The position numbers and the translations under genes are program-made. A stretch of DNA of 64,000 nt from Lacinutrix algicola. GTDB lineage: Bacteria; Bacteroidota; Bacteroidia; Flavobacteriales; Flavobacteriaceae. This document shows, piece after piece, positions 51,401-61,000 of the stretch. Location of the stretch: positions 51,323 to 115,322 of the forward strand of contig NZ_LIQH01000034.1 of the NCBI RefSeq assembly GCF_001418085.1, read 5' to 3'. The notes beneath the pieces are model-generated. The model did no database searches, was not told the DNA's origin, and saw nothing but the letters and a program-made list of their open reading frames with translations. Positions within the stretch are counted from its first letter, which is position 1, and each line of letters starts with the position of its first letter.

Positions 51401-54073
51401 GGTCGTACAGCTTATTTCTACAAAAATTGGTGGAAAAAACAACCAAGCGGAGATAAAGAAGCTGCTAAAATGTTAGTTTTTTCAGCAGATAAAGAAAATT
51501 ACAATGTTGGTGAAACAGCAAAAATAACATTCCCATCAGGAACAGAAGGTCGTGCATTAATTTCTATAGAAAACGGCACAGAAGTTATTGAGTACAAATG
51601 GGTAAAAACAAAAGCAGGAGAAACTGTTGTAAATATTCCTATTACTAAAGCAATGGCACCAAATGTGTTTGTAAACATTTCATTATTACAACCACACGCA
51701 CAAACTGCTAACGATTTACCATTACGTTTATATGGTGTCATCCCAATTCTAGTTGAAGATCCAAACACTAAACTAGAACCAGAAATTAGAATGCCTAGCG
51801 TTTTACGTCCCGAAGAAGAGTTTACGGTTATTGTTTCAGAAAAAAACAACAAAGCCATGACTTATACTATTGCAATGGTAGAAGAAGGCTTACTAGATTT
51901 AACTCGATTTAAAACACCAAATGCGTGGTCTGCATTCTATGCTAGAGAAGCTTTAGGTGTAAAAACTTGGGATATTTATGATGATGTTATTGGCGCTTAT
52001 AGCGGAAGTATAGATCAAATATTCGCTATTGGTGGAGATGGAAGTGCTGATGGAGGTAAAAACAAAAAAGCAAACCGCTTCAAGCCTGTTGTAAAAGTAT
52101 TAGGTCCTTTTAAAATGGAAGCTGGCGGAAGAAAAACGCATACCATTAAAATGCCAAATTATATTGGAGCCGTAAGAACAATGGTAGTTGCAGGAAATAC
52201 CAAAACTGAAGCTTATGGAAGCACAGACAAATCTGTAGAAGTAAAAAAGTCATTAATGGTTTTAGCAACTTTACCAAGAAAATTAAGTCCTGGTGAAAAA
52301 GTAACGCTTCCTGTTACCGTTTTTGCAATGGAACCTAACATTAAAAATGTTGATATTAAACTTAAATTAAGTAATGGTATTAAAATAATTGGTGAGCAAT
52401 CTAAAAAATTATCGTTTGCTAAACCAGACGAGCAAATGGCTTATTTCGAGCTAGATGTAAGTCAAGCAAATGGCATAAACACAGTAGAAGTTATTGCTAC
52501 CGGAAATGGTGAAAAATCGACTTACAAAGTAGAATTAGATGTAGAGAATGTAAACCCAATAAGTTCTAAAGCGCTCGATCAAACTTTAGAGAAATCTGCT
52601 TCAGTAAGCTTAGATTTCGATACGTTTGGAGTAGTTAATTCAAATAGTGCAACGGTTGAGTTTTCAACTATGCCTCCTATGGATTTCTCTAGAAGATTAC
52701 AATATTTAGTACAATATCCTCATGGTTGTGTAGAACAAACGACGTCAGGAGTGTTTCCGCAGTTATATTTAAATGAGATTTTTGATATTCCGTTCAAGAA
52801 AAAACAAGAAATTCAATCTAATATCGAAAACGGAATTAAACGTTTAGGAAATTTCCAAAGACCAAATGGAGGTATGAGTTACTGGATGGGAGAAAACAAT
52901 GCTAATGATTGGGGAACGAGTTATTCTGGTCACTTTATGATTGAAGCCGAAAAGCTAGGATTCGTACTTCCGCTCACCTTCAAAAGTAATTGGATAAAAT
53001 ACCAAAAAAAAGCAGCTAGAAGCTGGAGACCAAGCTACAAAACTTACAATAGCGATTTAGCACAAGCCTATAGATTATACACTTTAGCTTTAGCAGGAAG
53101 TCCAGATTTAGGAGCAATGAACAGACTTAAAGAATTTAGTGAGATTTCTAACGAAGCGAAATGGAGACTAGCAGCGGCCTATGCATTAGCCGGGCAAACA
53201 GAAGCTAGTAAAGCAATTTCTAAAACAGCAAATATAGAATTTGTAGCACCTAGATATAACTATTACACTTACGGATCTATAGATAGAAACCGTGCAATGG
53301 CATTAGAAACTATGGTATTAACTAAAGATTCTAGAATGCAGGAATTATCTAAAACCTTAGCAAAAGATCTATCTAGCAACCGCTGGATGAGTACACAAAC
53401 AACAGCGTATAGTTTGCTTGCTATGGCAAAAATGGTTAAAGCCAATGGCGGAAAATCTTTAGACTTAGAATATACAATTAATGGTAAAACTGAAAGCATA
53501 AAGACAAAAAGTGCTATTGCACAAAGAGAGCTTAAAGTAACCAATGGCAATAACAAATTAAGCTTTAAAAATAAGCAAGACAATATTGTTTATGTTCGTG
53601 TTTTAAACTCTGGAAAATTACCTTTAGGACAAGAATTAGTAGAACAAAGAGGTTTAAGCACAAGTGTTGTTTACAAAGACTTAAAAGGAAATGCCATAGA
53701 AATAGACAACCTTAAACAAGGTCAGGATTTTATTGCAACCGTAACGGTTTCAAATCTTAAAAATGAACGCGTAACAGATGTTGCATTAACACAAATTTTT
53801 CCATCGGGATGGGAAATTGTAAACACCCGATTTACAGCCTTTGGAAATGCTGCCAAAGGAAGCGATGCACGTTTTACAGACATTCGAGATGATCGTGTTA
53901 ATTTTTATTTCGATTTAAATAAAAAAGGACAATATGGAACCAATACTTTTAACGTTATGCTTAACGCATCGTATTTAGGAACCTATTATTTAACAGGCGT
54001 TCAAGCAGAAGCCATGTACGATAACGAATTTTTAGTACGTACAGAAGGAAAATGGGTAACTGTAGAGAAATAA
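48491..54073 (+). CDS. bacterial alpha-2-macroglobulin lipoprotein
   Basis: This 1860-residue protein has a lipobox (CISMALSC, Cys19), so it is a periplasmic or surface lipoprotein. It has the macroglobulin layout: N-terminal MG domains (GYIYGERGVWRPGDSLHLTF near residue 630), a bait-like region and the thioester motif GCVEQ (Cys1413, Gln1416). A helical thioester domain (SWRPSYKTYNSDLAQAYRLY) and a receptor-like C-terminus follow. These proteins trap proteases that attack the cell. A Tyr/Asp/Glu-rich insert of about 60 residues lies near residues 456-515. The paired pbpC gene lies downstream. Confidence 0.95.
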   Translation: MQLKSIFTLILCISMALSCKKKATETDNLFKFKDYISYTTSGLVSKTSSVQISLAKEVKAWEIGNEIDASIISISPNVSGNLKVANKHALTFTPNENLKPDTEYSVTVKLDKIYNDMPSGFSEYTFQFKTIAPNFNVSTNNLQSYDKEWQYLLGVVKSADNITTEQAKELIEASQGGKKLNIEWNEERVPARAFEFKIDSISRKIEDSEILVKWNGKAIDADNSGENTVIIPGKNNFTITKIDVVQNPEQYLSINFSDPIKKQQNFDGLVTIQNTKNPKYIVDGNVLKAYPDSKITGNVQVDIFQGIKNTEGYKLKKPFSETISFEEVKPQVRLVNSGVILPNSQELKFNFEAVNLKKVDLRVIKIYEDNVLQFLQDNELQGGNNNSIKQVGRRIAKQTITLINDGVENTGKWKTYSADLSKIFNADPGALYRIELTFKKEYSFYDCSVNQNITNSEDNDDYYEDEYYEEDYYGDYNESTTEDDNLREEEYWDNITYRYRSRNYNWREYDNPCHDAYYNEDREVSQNLLASNLGVIVKKGANNNYYFAVTNILNTNIEAGAKITLYNYQQQEISSTTTDQEGLAKTETNSHASFVIVSKGNNKTYIKLRDGQALSLSKFDVSGNHLQRGLKGYIYGERGVWRPGDSLHLTFILDDNGNKLPKGHPVKMEVTDPNGKLAYKKITSESVNDFYTFTVPTSTDNKTGNWNAKVSVGGATFYKGLKVETVKPNRLKIKVDFKDEILSGSEALNGTLNVNWLHGAPAKNVKTEIKAKFSNAYSPFKNYKEYVFRDPSRSFSQEELNVFEGNVDEDGFTEIKNKLSVGQNAPGMLNVQFLVRAFENGGDFSMDAFTKQYAPYKSFVGLRSPKGRAYGSFYTDENQTFDIVVVDDQGNPIKRNGLEVKVYKVEWRWWWNSSYDNLSKYTSSSFHKPFISSKINTDAKGKASLTINVPEEEGGRYLIRVYDPKSGHATGRTAYFYKNWWKKQPSGDKEAAKMLVFSADKENYNVGETAKITFPSGTEGRALISIENGTEVIEYKWVKTKAGETVVNIPITKAMAPNVFVNISLLQPHAQTANDLPLRLYGVIPILVEDPNTKLEPEIRMPSVLRPEEEFTVIVSEKNNKAMTYTIAMVEEGLLDLTRFKTPNAWSAFYAREALGVKTWDIYDDVIGAYSGSIDQIFAIGGDGSADGGKNKKANRFKPVVKVLGPFKMEAGGRKTHTIKMPNYIGAVRTMVVAGNTKTEAYGSTDKSVEVKKSLMVLATLPRKLSPGEKVTLPVTVFAMEPNIKNVDIKLKLSNGIKIIGEQSKKLSFAKPDEQMAYFELDVSQANGINTVEVIATGNGEKSTYKVELDVENVNPISSKALDQTLEKSASVSLDFDTFGVVNSNSATVEFSTMPPMDFSRRLQYLVQYPHGCVEQTTSGVFPQLYLNEIFDIPFKKKQEIQSNIENGIKRLGNFQRPNGGMSYWMGENNANDWGTSYSGHFMIEAEKLGFVLPLTFKSNWIKYQKKAARSWRPSYKTYNSDLAQAYRLYTLALAGSPDLGAMNRLKEFSEISNEAKWRLAAAYALAGQTEASKAISKTANIEFVAPRYNYYTYGSIDRNRAMALETMVLTKDSRMQELSKTLAKDLSSNRWMSTQTTAYSLLAMAKMVKANGGKSLDLEYTINGKTESIKTKSAIAQRELKVTNGNNKLSFKNKQDNIVYVRVLNSGKLPLGQELVEQRGLSTSVVYKDLKGNAIEIDNLKQGQDFIATVTVSNLKNERVTDVALTQIFPSGWEIVNTRFTAFGNAAKGSDARFTDIRDDRVNFYFDLNKKGQYGTNTFNVMLNASYLGTYYLTGVQAEAMYDNEFLVRTEGKWVTVEK

Positions 54074-54077
54074 TCTA

Positions 54078-54116
54078 ATTACTGCTTTGTTAAAATAAAT
54101 TTGGCAAAGCAGTAAT
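54078..54116 (+). terminator. perfect 12-bp hairpin after the A2M gene
   Basis: ATTACTGCTTTG (54078-54089) and CAAAGCAGTAAT (54105-54116) form a perfect stem with a 15-nt loop just after the stop codon. No T run follows, so termination may be weak or the hairpin may mark an RNA end. Confidence 0.5.
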
Positions 54117-54245
54117 CTTAAAGCAAATAAAAAAACCAATGTCAATTAAAACGAAAACTTAAAAGGACGCTTTTAGAAACTGTTTCAAGTGATACCATAC
54201 CAACTAAAATGTTTAACTGTCATATTAATTTAAAACACAAACATT

Positions 54246-55109
54246 ATGAAAACGACAAAACATTTTATCACAGCAATTTTATTATTATTTGTAACATTTA
54301 GTTACAGTCAAGATTACGCTTATGTTACTGCAGACAGCGGTTTAACGATTAGAGAATTACCAGATATTGGTGCTTCAAAATTAGGAAGACTAATGTACAA
54401 CGAAGCTGTTGAGGTTATTGAAAGAACAGACAAAAAACTAGTTATTCTAGATCAAGGCAAAAAAGTTGAAGGCGAATGGGTGAAAATTAAAATGAATGGC
54501 TACCAGGATTTAAAAGGCTATGTTTTTAATGGTTTTTTATCTGAAAATAAAATGGCCAAAATTGTAAATATCAAACTTACCGAAGCCGATATTCATATTA
54601 AAAATCTTGCCATTTATAATGATGATGATCTTTTAGATTTAACAACTAAAGACAATCTAAATATTGGAATTCATGTAAAAAACACGTCTGGAAAAAAAAC
54701 TATTGAAATTAAAAACAATAATTACAAGAGTGTAAAAATTTTACAGCGCTACCAAAACACATTAAATATTTTAGACGAAACTTCTCTTTGTGATTTAAGT
54801 GAATGGAAGCAATACCAATCTGAATGGAAACCCATAAAAAAAATAAACAAAACTAGATTTGAAACACTAACTTATACTGATGCAGATGCAAAACAATTTG
54901 TTCCTTTTGCTATTGAAGATTTAAAAACTATTGTTGCAGAAAAATGTGGAGAAAATTGGATGGAAAGTATAAAAAACATAAGTAATACTTCTCAGTTCCC
55001 TATTAGCGTGTCTACAAATCAAGTGTTCTTAAAGTTTATCTTAACCGATTTTGAAGATAATGTTACAGAAAAAACAGTGACTTTTACAGTACCAAAGCAC
55101 GAAAAATAG
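54246..55109 (+). CDS. secreted SH3-domain protein
   Basis: This 287-residue protein has a signal peptide (ITAILLLFVTFSYSQ) and a bacterial SH3 domain (YVTADSGLTIRELPDIGASK, LMYNEAVEVIER, GYVFNGFLSEN, about residues 24-105). The C-terminal half is a beta-type domain I do not recognise (LKFILTDFEDNVTEKTVTFT). Bacterial SH3 domains often bind peptidoglycan, and the protein lies between A2M and pbpC, so a wall-related role fits. It is 172 bp after A2M and probably has its own promoter. Confidence 0.82.
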   Translation: MKTTKHFITAILLLFVTFSYSQDYAYVTADSGLTIRELPDIGASKLGRLMYNEAVEVIERTDKKLVILDQGKKVEGEWVKIKMNGYQDLKGYVFNGFLSENKMAKIVNIKLTEADIHIKNLAIYNDDDLLDLTTKDNLNIGIHVKNTSGKKTIEIKNNNYKSVKILQRYQNTLNILDETSLCDLSEWKQYQSEWKPIKKINKTRFETLTYTDADAKQFVPFAIEDLKTIVAEKCGENWMESIKNISNTSQFPISVSTNQVFLKFILTDFEDNVTEKTVTFTVPKHEK

Positions 55110-55136
55110 GCACAATTATTTCATAGAAAATAAATT

Positions 55137-55445
55137 ATGAAAAACTTTAAACCATACTACGCAGTGATTTTTACTTCTACCAGAACCGAAGGCGACAACG
55201 GTTACAACGACATGGCAGATTTAATGGAAACTTTGGCTAAAAAACAAAACGGTTTTATAAGCATCGATTCTGCTAAAAACGAAGTAGGAATCACTGTTAG
55301 TTATTGGGAAAGTTTAGAAGCAATACAAAATTGGAAACAACAAAGTGATCATGCTTTAGCACAGCAAAAAGGCATAAAAGATTGGTACAAATGGTATAAC
55401 GTACGCATTTGTAAAGTAGAAAATGAGTATGAGTTTAATAAATAG
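55137..55445 (+). CDS. antibiotic-biosynthesis-monooxygenase-like (ABM) protein
   Basis: This 102-residue protein has the dimeric ferredoxin-like ABM pattern: YYAVIFTSTRTEGDNGYND, ISIDSAKNEVGITVSYWESL, and ENWKQQ-type IQNWKQQSDHALAQQKG. ABM proteins act as small cofactor-free oxygenases or heme-degrading enzymes; active-site residues cannot be assigned here. It starts 27 bp after the SH3 gene and has no signal peptide, so it is cytoplasmic. Its link to the neighbours is unclear. Confidence 0.85.
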   Translation: MKNFKPYYAVIFTSTRTEGDNGYNDMADLMETLAKKQNGFISIDSAKNEVGITVSYWESLEAIQNWKQQSDHALAQQKGIKDWYKWYNVRICKVENEYEFNK

Positions 55446-55449
55446 ATTT

Positions 55450-55495
55450 GTCACTTCGAGTAATTTTCGAAGTATAAGAAAATTGTGTCGAGAAG
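55450..55495. repeat. flavobacterial intergenic hairpin repeat
   Basis: GTCACTTCGAGTAATTTTCG is followed by AAGTATAAGAAAATTGTGTC and GAGAAGC. ATTTTC and GAAAAT pair exactly, and the outer CTTCGA/TCGAGAAG parts partly. I recognise this form (CACTTCGAGTGATTTT-GAAAAT-TCGAGAAG) as a repeat found between genes across Flavobacteriaceae. It lies before pbpC and overlaps the extra N-terminal codons of the longer pbpC frame. Confidence 0.6.
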
Positions 55496-55532
55496 CAAAC
55501 AAAACAAATTCTCAATTCTTCTAAATCTTAAA

Positions 55533-57881
55533 ATGAAAATAATAGCCTACATAAAACGTAATAAAATAAAGTCGATAATTATCGCTTCACTTTTACTTGC
55601 CTATTATTTTTGTTTACCTAGAGAACTCTTTAAAGACCCAACGGCAACAGTAATCACAAGTGCTAATAATACTTTATTAGGTGCACAAATTGCTAAAGAT
55701 GGGCAATGGCGCTTTCCGGAAAACAATAATGTTCCATCAAAATTTGAAATTTGTATTATAAATTTTGAAGACGAATATTTCTACAAGCATCCAGGATTCA
55801 ATCCTATCTCAATATTTAAAGCCCTAAAGCAAAATATTAATTCTGGCGAAGTAAAACGTGGAGGAAGTACACTTACACAACAAGTTATACGTTTATCACG
55901 AAAAGGACAATCTAGGACTTATTTTGAAAAAATTAAAGAAATAATTTTAGCAACACGCCTAGAATTAAGAGAAAGCAAAGATAAAATATTAGCTTACTAT
56001 GCTAGCTATGCACCTTTTGGCGGCAACGTTGTTGGCATTGATGCCGCTTCTTGGCGTTATTTTAATAGAAATGCTCACGACTTATCTTGGGCAGAAAGTG
56101 CAACTCTAGCCGTTTTACCTAATGCTCCAAGCTTAATTTATCCTGGTAAAAATCAAAAACGATTATTAAAAAAACGCAATAGATTACTTGAAAAATTACT
56201 TGAAAAAGGAATTATAGATTCATTAACTTACAACTTATCAATAGCAGAAGGTTTACCTCAAAAACCATATCCTTTACCACAAATCACACCTCATTTACTT
56301 CAAAAAATAGCAAAGTCCAATTATGGTGAGCGCACACAAACAACAATAAATTACAAGCTTCAACGACAAGCAAACAACGTAGTTTACAACCATTATAATT
56401 TACTGAAACAAAATGAAATTCATAACATATCTGTTTTAGTTTTAGATGTAAAAACACGAAAAGTACTCACCTATATTGGTAATGCACCTACAACTAGTAA
56501 AAACCAAAAAGACGTTGATATTATAGACAAACCACGTAGTACTGGCAGTATTTTAAAACCATTTCTATACGCAGCAATGTTAGATGCGGGAGATTTATTA
56601 CCAAATACACTAGTAGCAGATGTACCAACACAGTTTGGAAACTATGTTCCAGAAAATTATAATAAAGAATTTGATGGCGCAGTACCAGCAAGTCGTGCTT
56701 TGTCACGTTCTCTAAATATACCTGCCGTAAGAATGCTTAGAGATTTTGGCCTCGACAGATTCCATCATTATTTAAAAGACTTAAAGCTTAGAGACGTAAA
56801 ATACAACGCCAATCATTATGGTTTGTCATTAATACTTGGTGGAGCAGAAAGTAATTTATGGGATTTATGTAAAAGCTATGCGAGTTTCTCCTCAACATTG
56901 AATCACTTCAACGACTCTTCAAGCGAGTATTTTTCTAATGAATTTTGCGAGCCTACATTCTATGCTTCGGAAACTATTAACTTCGGAGAAAAATCAACAG
57001 AAAAAACACTGTTTGATGCGGCTTCAATTTATTTAACCTACGAAAGTTTAAAAGAAGTAAACAGACCAGAAGGTAGCGAAAATTGGGAGTTTTTCGACGA
57101 CTCTAAACAAATAGCATGGAAAACAGGCACAAGTTTTGGTTTTCGAGACGCTTGGGCCATTGGAACAACAAAGGATTACGTTGTTGGTGTTTGGGTGGGT
57201 AATGCAGATGGAGAAGGAAGGCCTGGTTTAGTTGGTGTGCAAGCTGCTGCTCCTATCCTATTTGATGTTTTCGATTTATTACCAAATAGCGATTGGTTTA
57301 ACAAACCTTTTGACGAAATGCAAGAAATAAACATATGCAAAGAAAGCGGTTTTAGAGCAGGACAATATTGCGAGAATAATATTAAAAAGTTTGTTCAAAG
57401 AAGCGGGCTCAAAACAAAACCATGTCCTTACCATAAATTAGTACATTTAGACGCTACAAAAACACATCAAGTAAATGCATCTTGCGAAGATTTAAGCGGT
57501 ATTACAAACACCTCATGGTTTGTATTACCCCCATTAATGGAATATTATTATAAATCTAAAAATCCGTTTTACAAAACACTACCTCCATACAGAAATGATT
57601 GCATTGGAAACCAACAAATTAGTATGCAATTCATTTATCCTAAAGACAATAGCACTATATTTTTACCGAAGGATTTTGATGGAAAAATAAATGCGCTCAT
57701 TTTAAAAATAACACACTCAAAACCAGAGACAAAAGTATTCTGGTATCTTAATTCGCAATTTATCGGAGAAACCAATGGAATCCACGATTTACCCGTGATT
57801 CCCAACGAAGGAAAACACACCATTACAGTTGTTGATGAATTCGGCAACGAAATCACTAAAAGCATAGAAATTAGCAAATAA
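55533..57881 (+). CDS. pbpC: penicillin-binding protein 1C
   Basis: The protein is 782 residues from the ATG at 55533 (MKIIAYIKRNK). A frame extension to 55485 runs into the intergenic repeat and is rejected. After one membrane segment comes the glycosyltransferase domain (FEDEYFYKHPGFNPISIFKA, RGGSTLTQQVIRL, YYASYAPFGGNVVGI). The transpeptidase has SxxK in STGSILKPF, SxN in SLNIPAVRM and KTG in KTGTSFGFRDAW. A PBP1C C-terminal domain ends the protein (PETKVFWYLNSQFIGETNGI). It polymerises and cross-links peptidoglycan. PbpC and bacterial A2M are a known gene pair, here separated by two genes. Confidence 0.96.
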   Translation: MKIIAYIKRNKIKSIIIASLLLAYYFCLPRELFKDPTATVITSANNTLLGAQIAKDGQWRFPENNNVPSKFEICIINFEDEYFYKHPGFNPISIFKALKQNINSGEVKRGGSTLTQQVIRLSRKGQSRTYFEKIKEIILATRLELRESKDKILAYYASYAPFGGNVVGIDAASWRYFNRNAHDLSWAESATLAVLPNAPSLIYPGKNQKRLLKKRNRLLEKLLEKGIIDSLTYNLSIAEGLPQKPYPLPQITPHLLQKIAKSNYGERTQTTINYKLQRQANNVVYNHYNLLKQNEIHNISVLVLDVKTRKVLTYIGNAPTTSKNQKDVDIIDKPRSTGSILKPFLYAAMLDAGDLLPNTLVADVPTQFGNYVPENYNKEFDGAVPASRALSRSLNIPAVRMLRDFGLDRFHHYLKDLKLRDVKYNANHYGLSLILGGAESNLWDLCKSYASFSSTLNHFNDSSSEYFSNEFCEPTFYASETINFGEKSTEKTLFDAASIYLTYESLKEVNRPEGSENWEFFDDSKQIAWKTGTSFGFRDAWAIGTTKDYVVGVWVGNADGEGRPGLVGVQAAAPILFDVFDLLPNSDWFNKPFDEMQEINICKESGFRAGQYCENNIKKFVQRSGLKTKPCPYHKLVHLDATKTHQVNASCEDLSGITNTSWFVLPPLMEYYYKSKNPFYKTLPPYRNDCIGNQQISMQFIYPKDNSTIFLPKDFDGKINALILKITHSKPETKVFWYLNSQFIGETNGIHDLPVIPNEGKHTITVVDEFGNEITKSIEISK

Positions 57882-58038
57882 AAATGTTAATTTTATTAGA
57901 ATAATTTTTATTCTCTCAAATAAACCATCCTTTCGTCGAATAAGATTGCACTTTATCTATCTGTAGGTAAATAGTTAGATAAATTAGTATATATTTAACA
58001 TTCAATTTTGTAACAACATATCTAACACTAACCATAAA

Positions 58039-61000
58039 ATGAAAAAAATTACTTTATTGTTGATTTTACTTTGTTTAAGTTTATCAATTAATGCTCAGAC
58101 TTATCTAACCGAAAATTTTGATACAAGCATTCCTGCAACTTGGACAATAGATGATGCAGGTTCTACTACCGGAGATTCATGGATTTCTGCTATGCAAGGT
58201 GGAGGAAACTCTTTAGACGGTACAAATGGAGCTATTGCAGATAGTGATGCTAATGGAAATGGTGAGCTTTTATTAGAGACACTAACAACTCCTGTTTTTG
58301 ACACCTCTGGAGCTACTGCTTTATTTTTAGACTTTAGTCAATATTATAATAATATTGGCACAGACTCTGCTATAGTAGAAGTTTGGGACGGCACTGCATG
58401 GGTTGCTATATTAACTCAAACAGCAAATGCAGGATCATTTGCCACACCAGACCAACAACATATTGATATCACTGCTTATTCTAATGCAGCAATGCAGGTT
58501 CGCTTTATATATAATGACAATAATGTTTGGGCTTGGTACTGGATGATAGACAATGTAATTATTTACAATGCCTCTTGTCCTAATCCTACAGCTTTAACAT
58601 CAAATTCTATTGGTGCAACTACAGCAGATATTAGCTGGACAGCCGGAGGAACAGAAACAGATTGGGAAATTGTAGTGCAAGCAGCAGGATCAGGAACCCC
58701 AACAAGTAGTGGCACTCCTGTAACAACCAACCCTACTTACCAAGCTACTGGATTGTCTCCTGTAACAGATTACGATGTTTATATTAGAGCAAATTGTGGA
58801 GGAGACTTTAGTATATGGGTTGGCCCAATAAGTTTTACTACTGAATGCGCTGCATTTACTCCAGATTATATTGAAGATTTTGCAACAATTCCAGCAAGTT
58901 GTTGGGATGAAGCAGATAATGGAGATGCAACAACTGGTCCTTTAGACATTGGAAATGGCGGATGGAATCAAGATGGCTTTTTAAATAATGGCTTTCAAGG
59001 CGCTTATAGCATCAACCTTTGGCAATCTATTAAAAGTGATTGGCTTTTATCTCCAATGTTTGATTTAACAGGTGTTCCTTTTCAAGTTGAATTTGATTTT
59101 GGAGTTATGGATTTCGGCAGTTCAACAACTCCAGGAACTTTGGGATCAGATGATATAGTACAATTTTTAATTACAACAGATTTAGGCGCAACATGGACAG
59201 TGCTAGAAACTTGGGATACAAATACTGTTTTCCCATTAGCAGGACTACACCCTGTTTATGACTTAACAACTTACACAGGACAAACCGTACAATTTGCTTT
59301 ATTAGGATCCGAGGGAACAGTTGACGATACTGCAGACATCGAAGCATCTGTAGATAATTTTCAGGTTAGAGCTATTCCAGCTTGTTCTGAACCATTAATG
59401 CTTGCTGTAACTAATGTTACAGACACTACAGCTGATTTTTCATGGACATCAAATAATGGAGAAACTCAATGGGAATATGTTATACAACCAGCTGGAACCG
59501 GAATCCCTACAGGAGCAGGAACTCCTACTACAACAAACCCATTATTAGAAACAGCACTTTCTCCAAGTACAGCTTATGAGTTTTATATATTAGCAGATTG
59601 TGGCACTGAACAAAGCCAATACTCTGGACCAATAAACTTTACAACATTAAATACACCACCACCGGCACCAACAGGTGTTACTTGTACTACCGGAACTTCT
59701 TCAACTATATTTACAGAAACTTTTGGAGACACTCAAAATGTAGATCCAGCAGGCTGGACAGGAACTGGTTTTGGTGGAACAAATGGTAATTGGAGAATTA
59801 CAAATCCAGGTGGAAACTCAGGAGGAACAGGACCTGCGAATTCTTTCGACGGAAATGCAGGAGTACATTTAGAATATGAAGCTTCTGGAAACGCATCTAC
59901 TATAGCCTCTGCTATATCACCAGCAATAGATTTAACTGCAGCAGCAGATGGAGCAGAATTAGCATTCTTTATGCATGCTTTTGGTGGAGACATAGGAACA
60001 TTAAATGTTAATGTAGGAACAAGTGCTACAGGTCCTTTTACAACAGAATATACATGGATTGGAGATTACCAATCTACAGATGCTGAAGCGTGGGTGCCTA
60101 TAGGAATTAACTTAGATGCTTATTTAGGACAGGTAATTTATTTAGAATTTAGCTATGGTGCTACAGGTAATGATTGGGAAGGCGATATGGCTTTAGACCA
60201 AATTACAGTAGAAACTTGTGGTAGTTTCTGTATTGCACCAAGTAATATTGCTGCAGCCAACATAACAGATACAACTGCTGACATCTCGTGGACTGCAAAC
60301 AGTGGAGAAACACAATGGGAATATGTAATACAACCAGCCGGAACAGGTACTCCAACAGGACCAGGAACAGTAACTAATACGCCAGGATTTATGGCTTCAG
60401 GCTTATCTGGACTTGCTGCTTACGAAGTATATGTGTTAGCAGACTGTGGTGGATCTCAAAGTGTATGGGCTGGACCTTACAATTTTAACACAGATGTACA
60501 GCTTAATTTTACAGTTGACTGCTCGGTTGGTCCACAAAATATTAATTACTGTTACGATGCTAATGATACTAATGTGTTTACATTTACAAGCACAGATGGC
60601 TCAGCATTAAACTTTACAATTAATTCTGGAAATGTAGAAAACAACTGGGATGAACTTATAGTTCTTGACTCAGATGGTATTACAGACTTAAACATATTAA
60701 CACCTTACGGAAACACTGGAGACGTAAGTGGTATTACATACCAATCTTCGGGAGATACTATTTCGTTTCAAATAACATCAGATGGTTCTGTTAGTTGTCA
60801 AAGTAGTACTACAATTAATCCACTAGATATTACTGTATCTTGTGCAACATGTGTAAACCCAACAGCAACTTATCAAGTAGTAGACGACTGTGATAATGGT
60901 GATCAATTTTTAGTAGATGTTAACATAACATCTATAGGAGATGCAACCTCTGTTTCTATAGAAGATAACCAAGGTAATCCAGCTGTATCAGTTACTACTG

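Noticed and set aside
55485..55532. Longer N-terminus for penicillin-binding protein 1C
   Set aside because: The extra codons fall in the intergenic repeat, and MKIIAYIKRNK is a natural start before the membrane segment.
57901..57935. AT-rich inverted repeat after pbpC (AGAATAA/TTATTCT)
   Set aside because: It looked like a fourth Fur-like box, but its spacing (7-3-7) differs and it lacks the CTAAATAA half; it is probably chance in AT-rich DNA.
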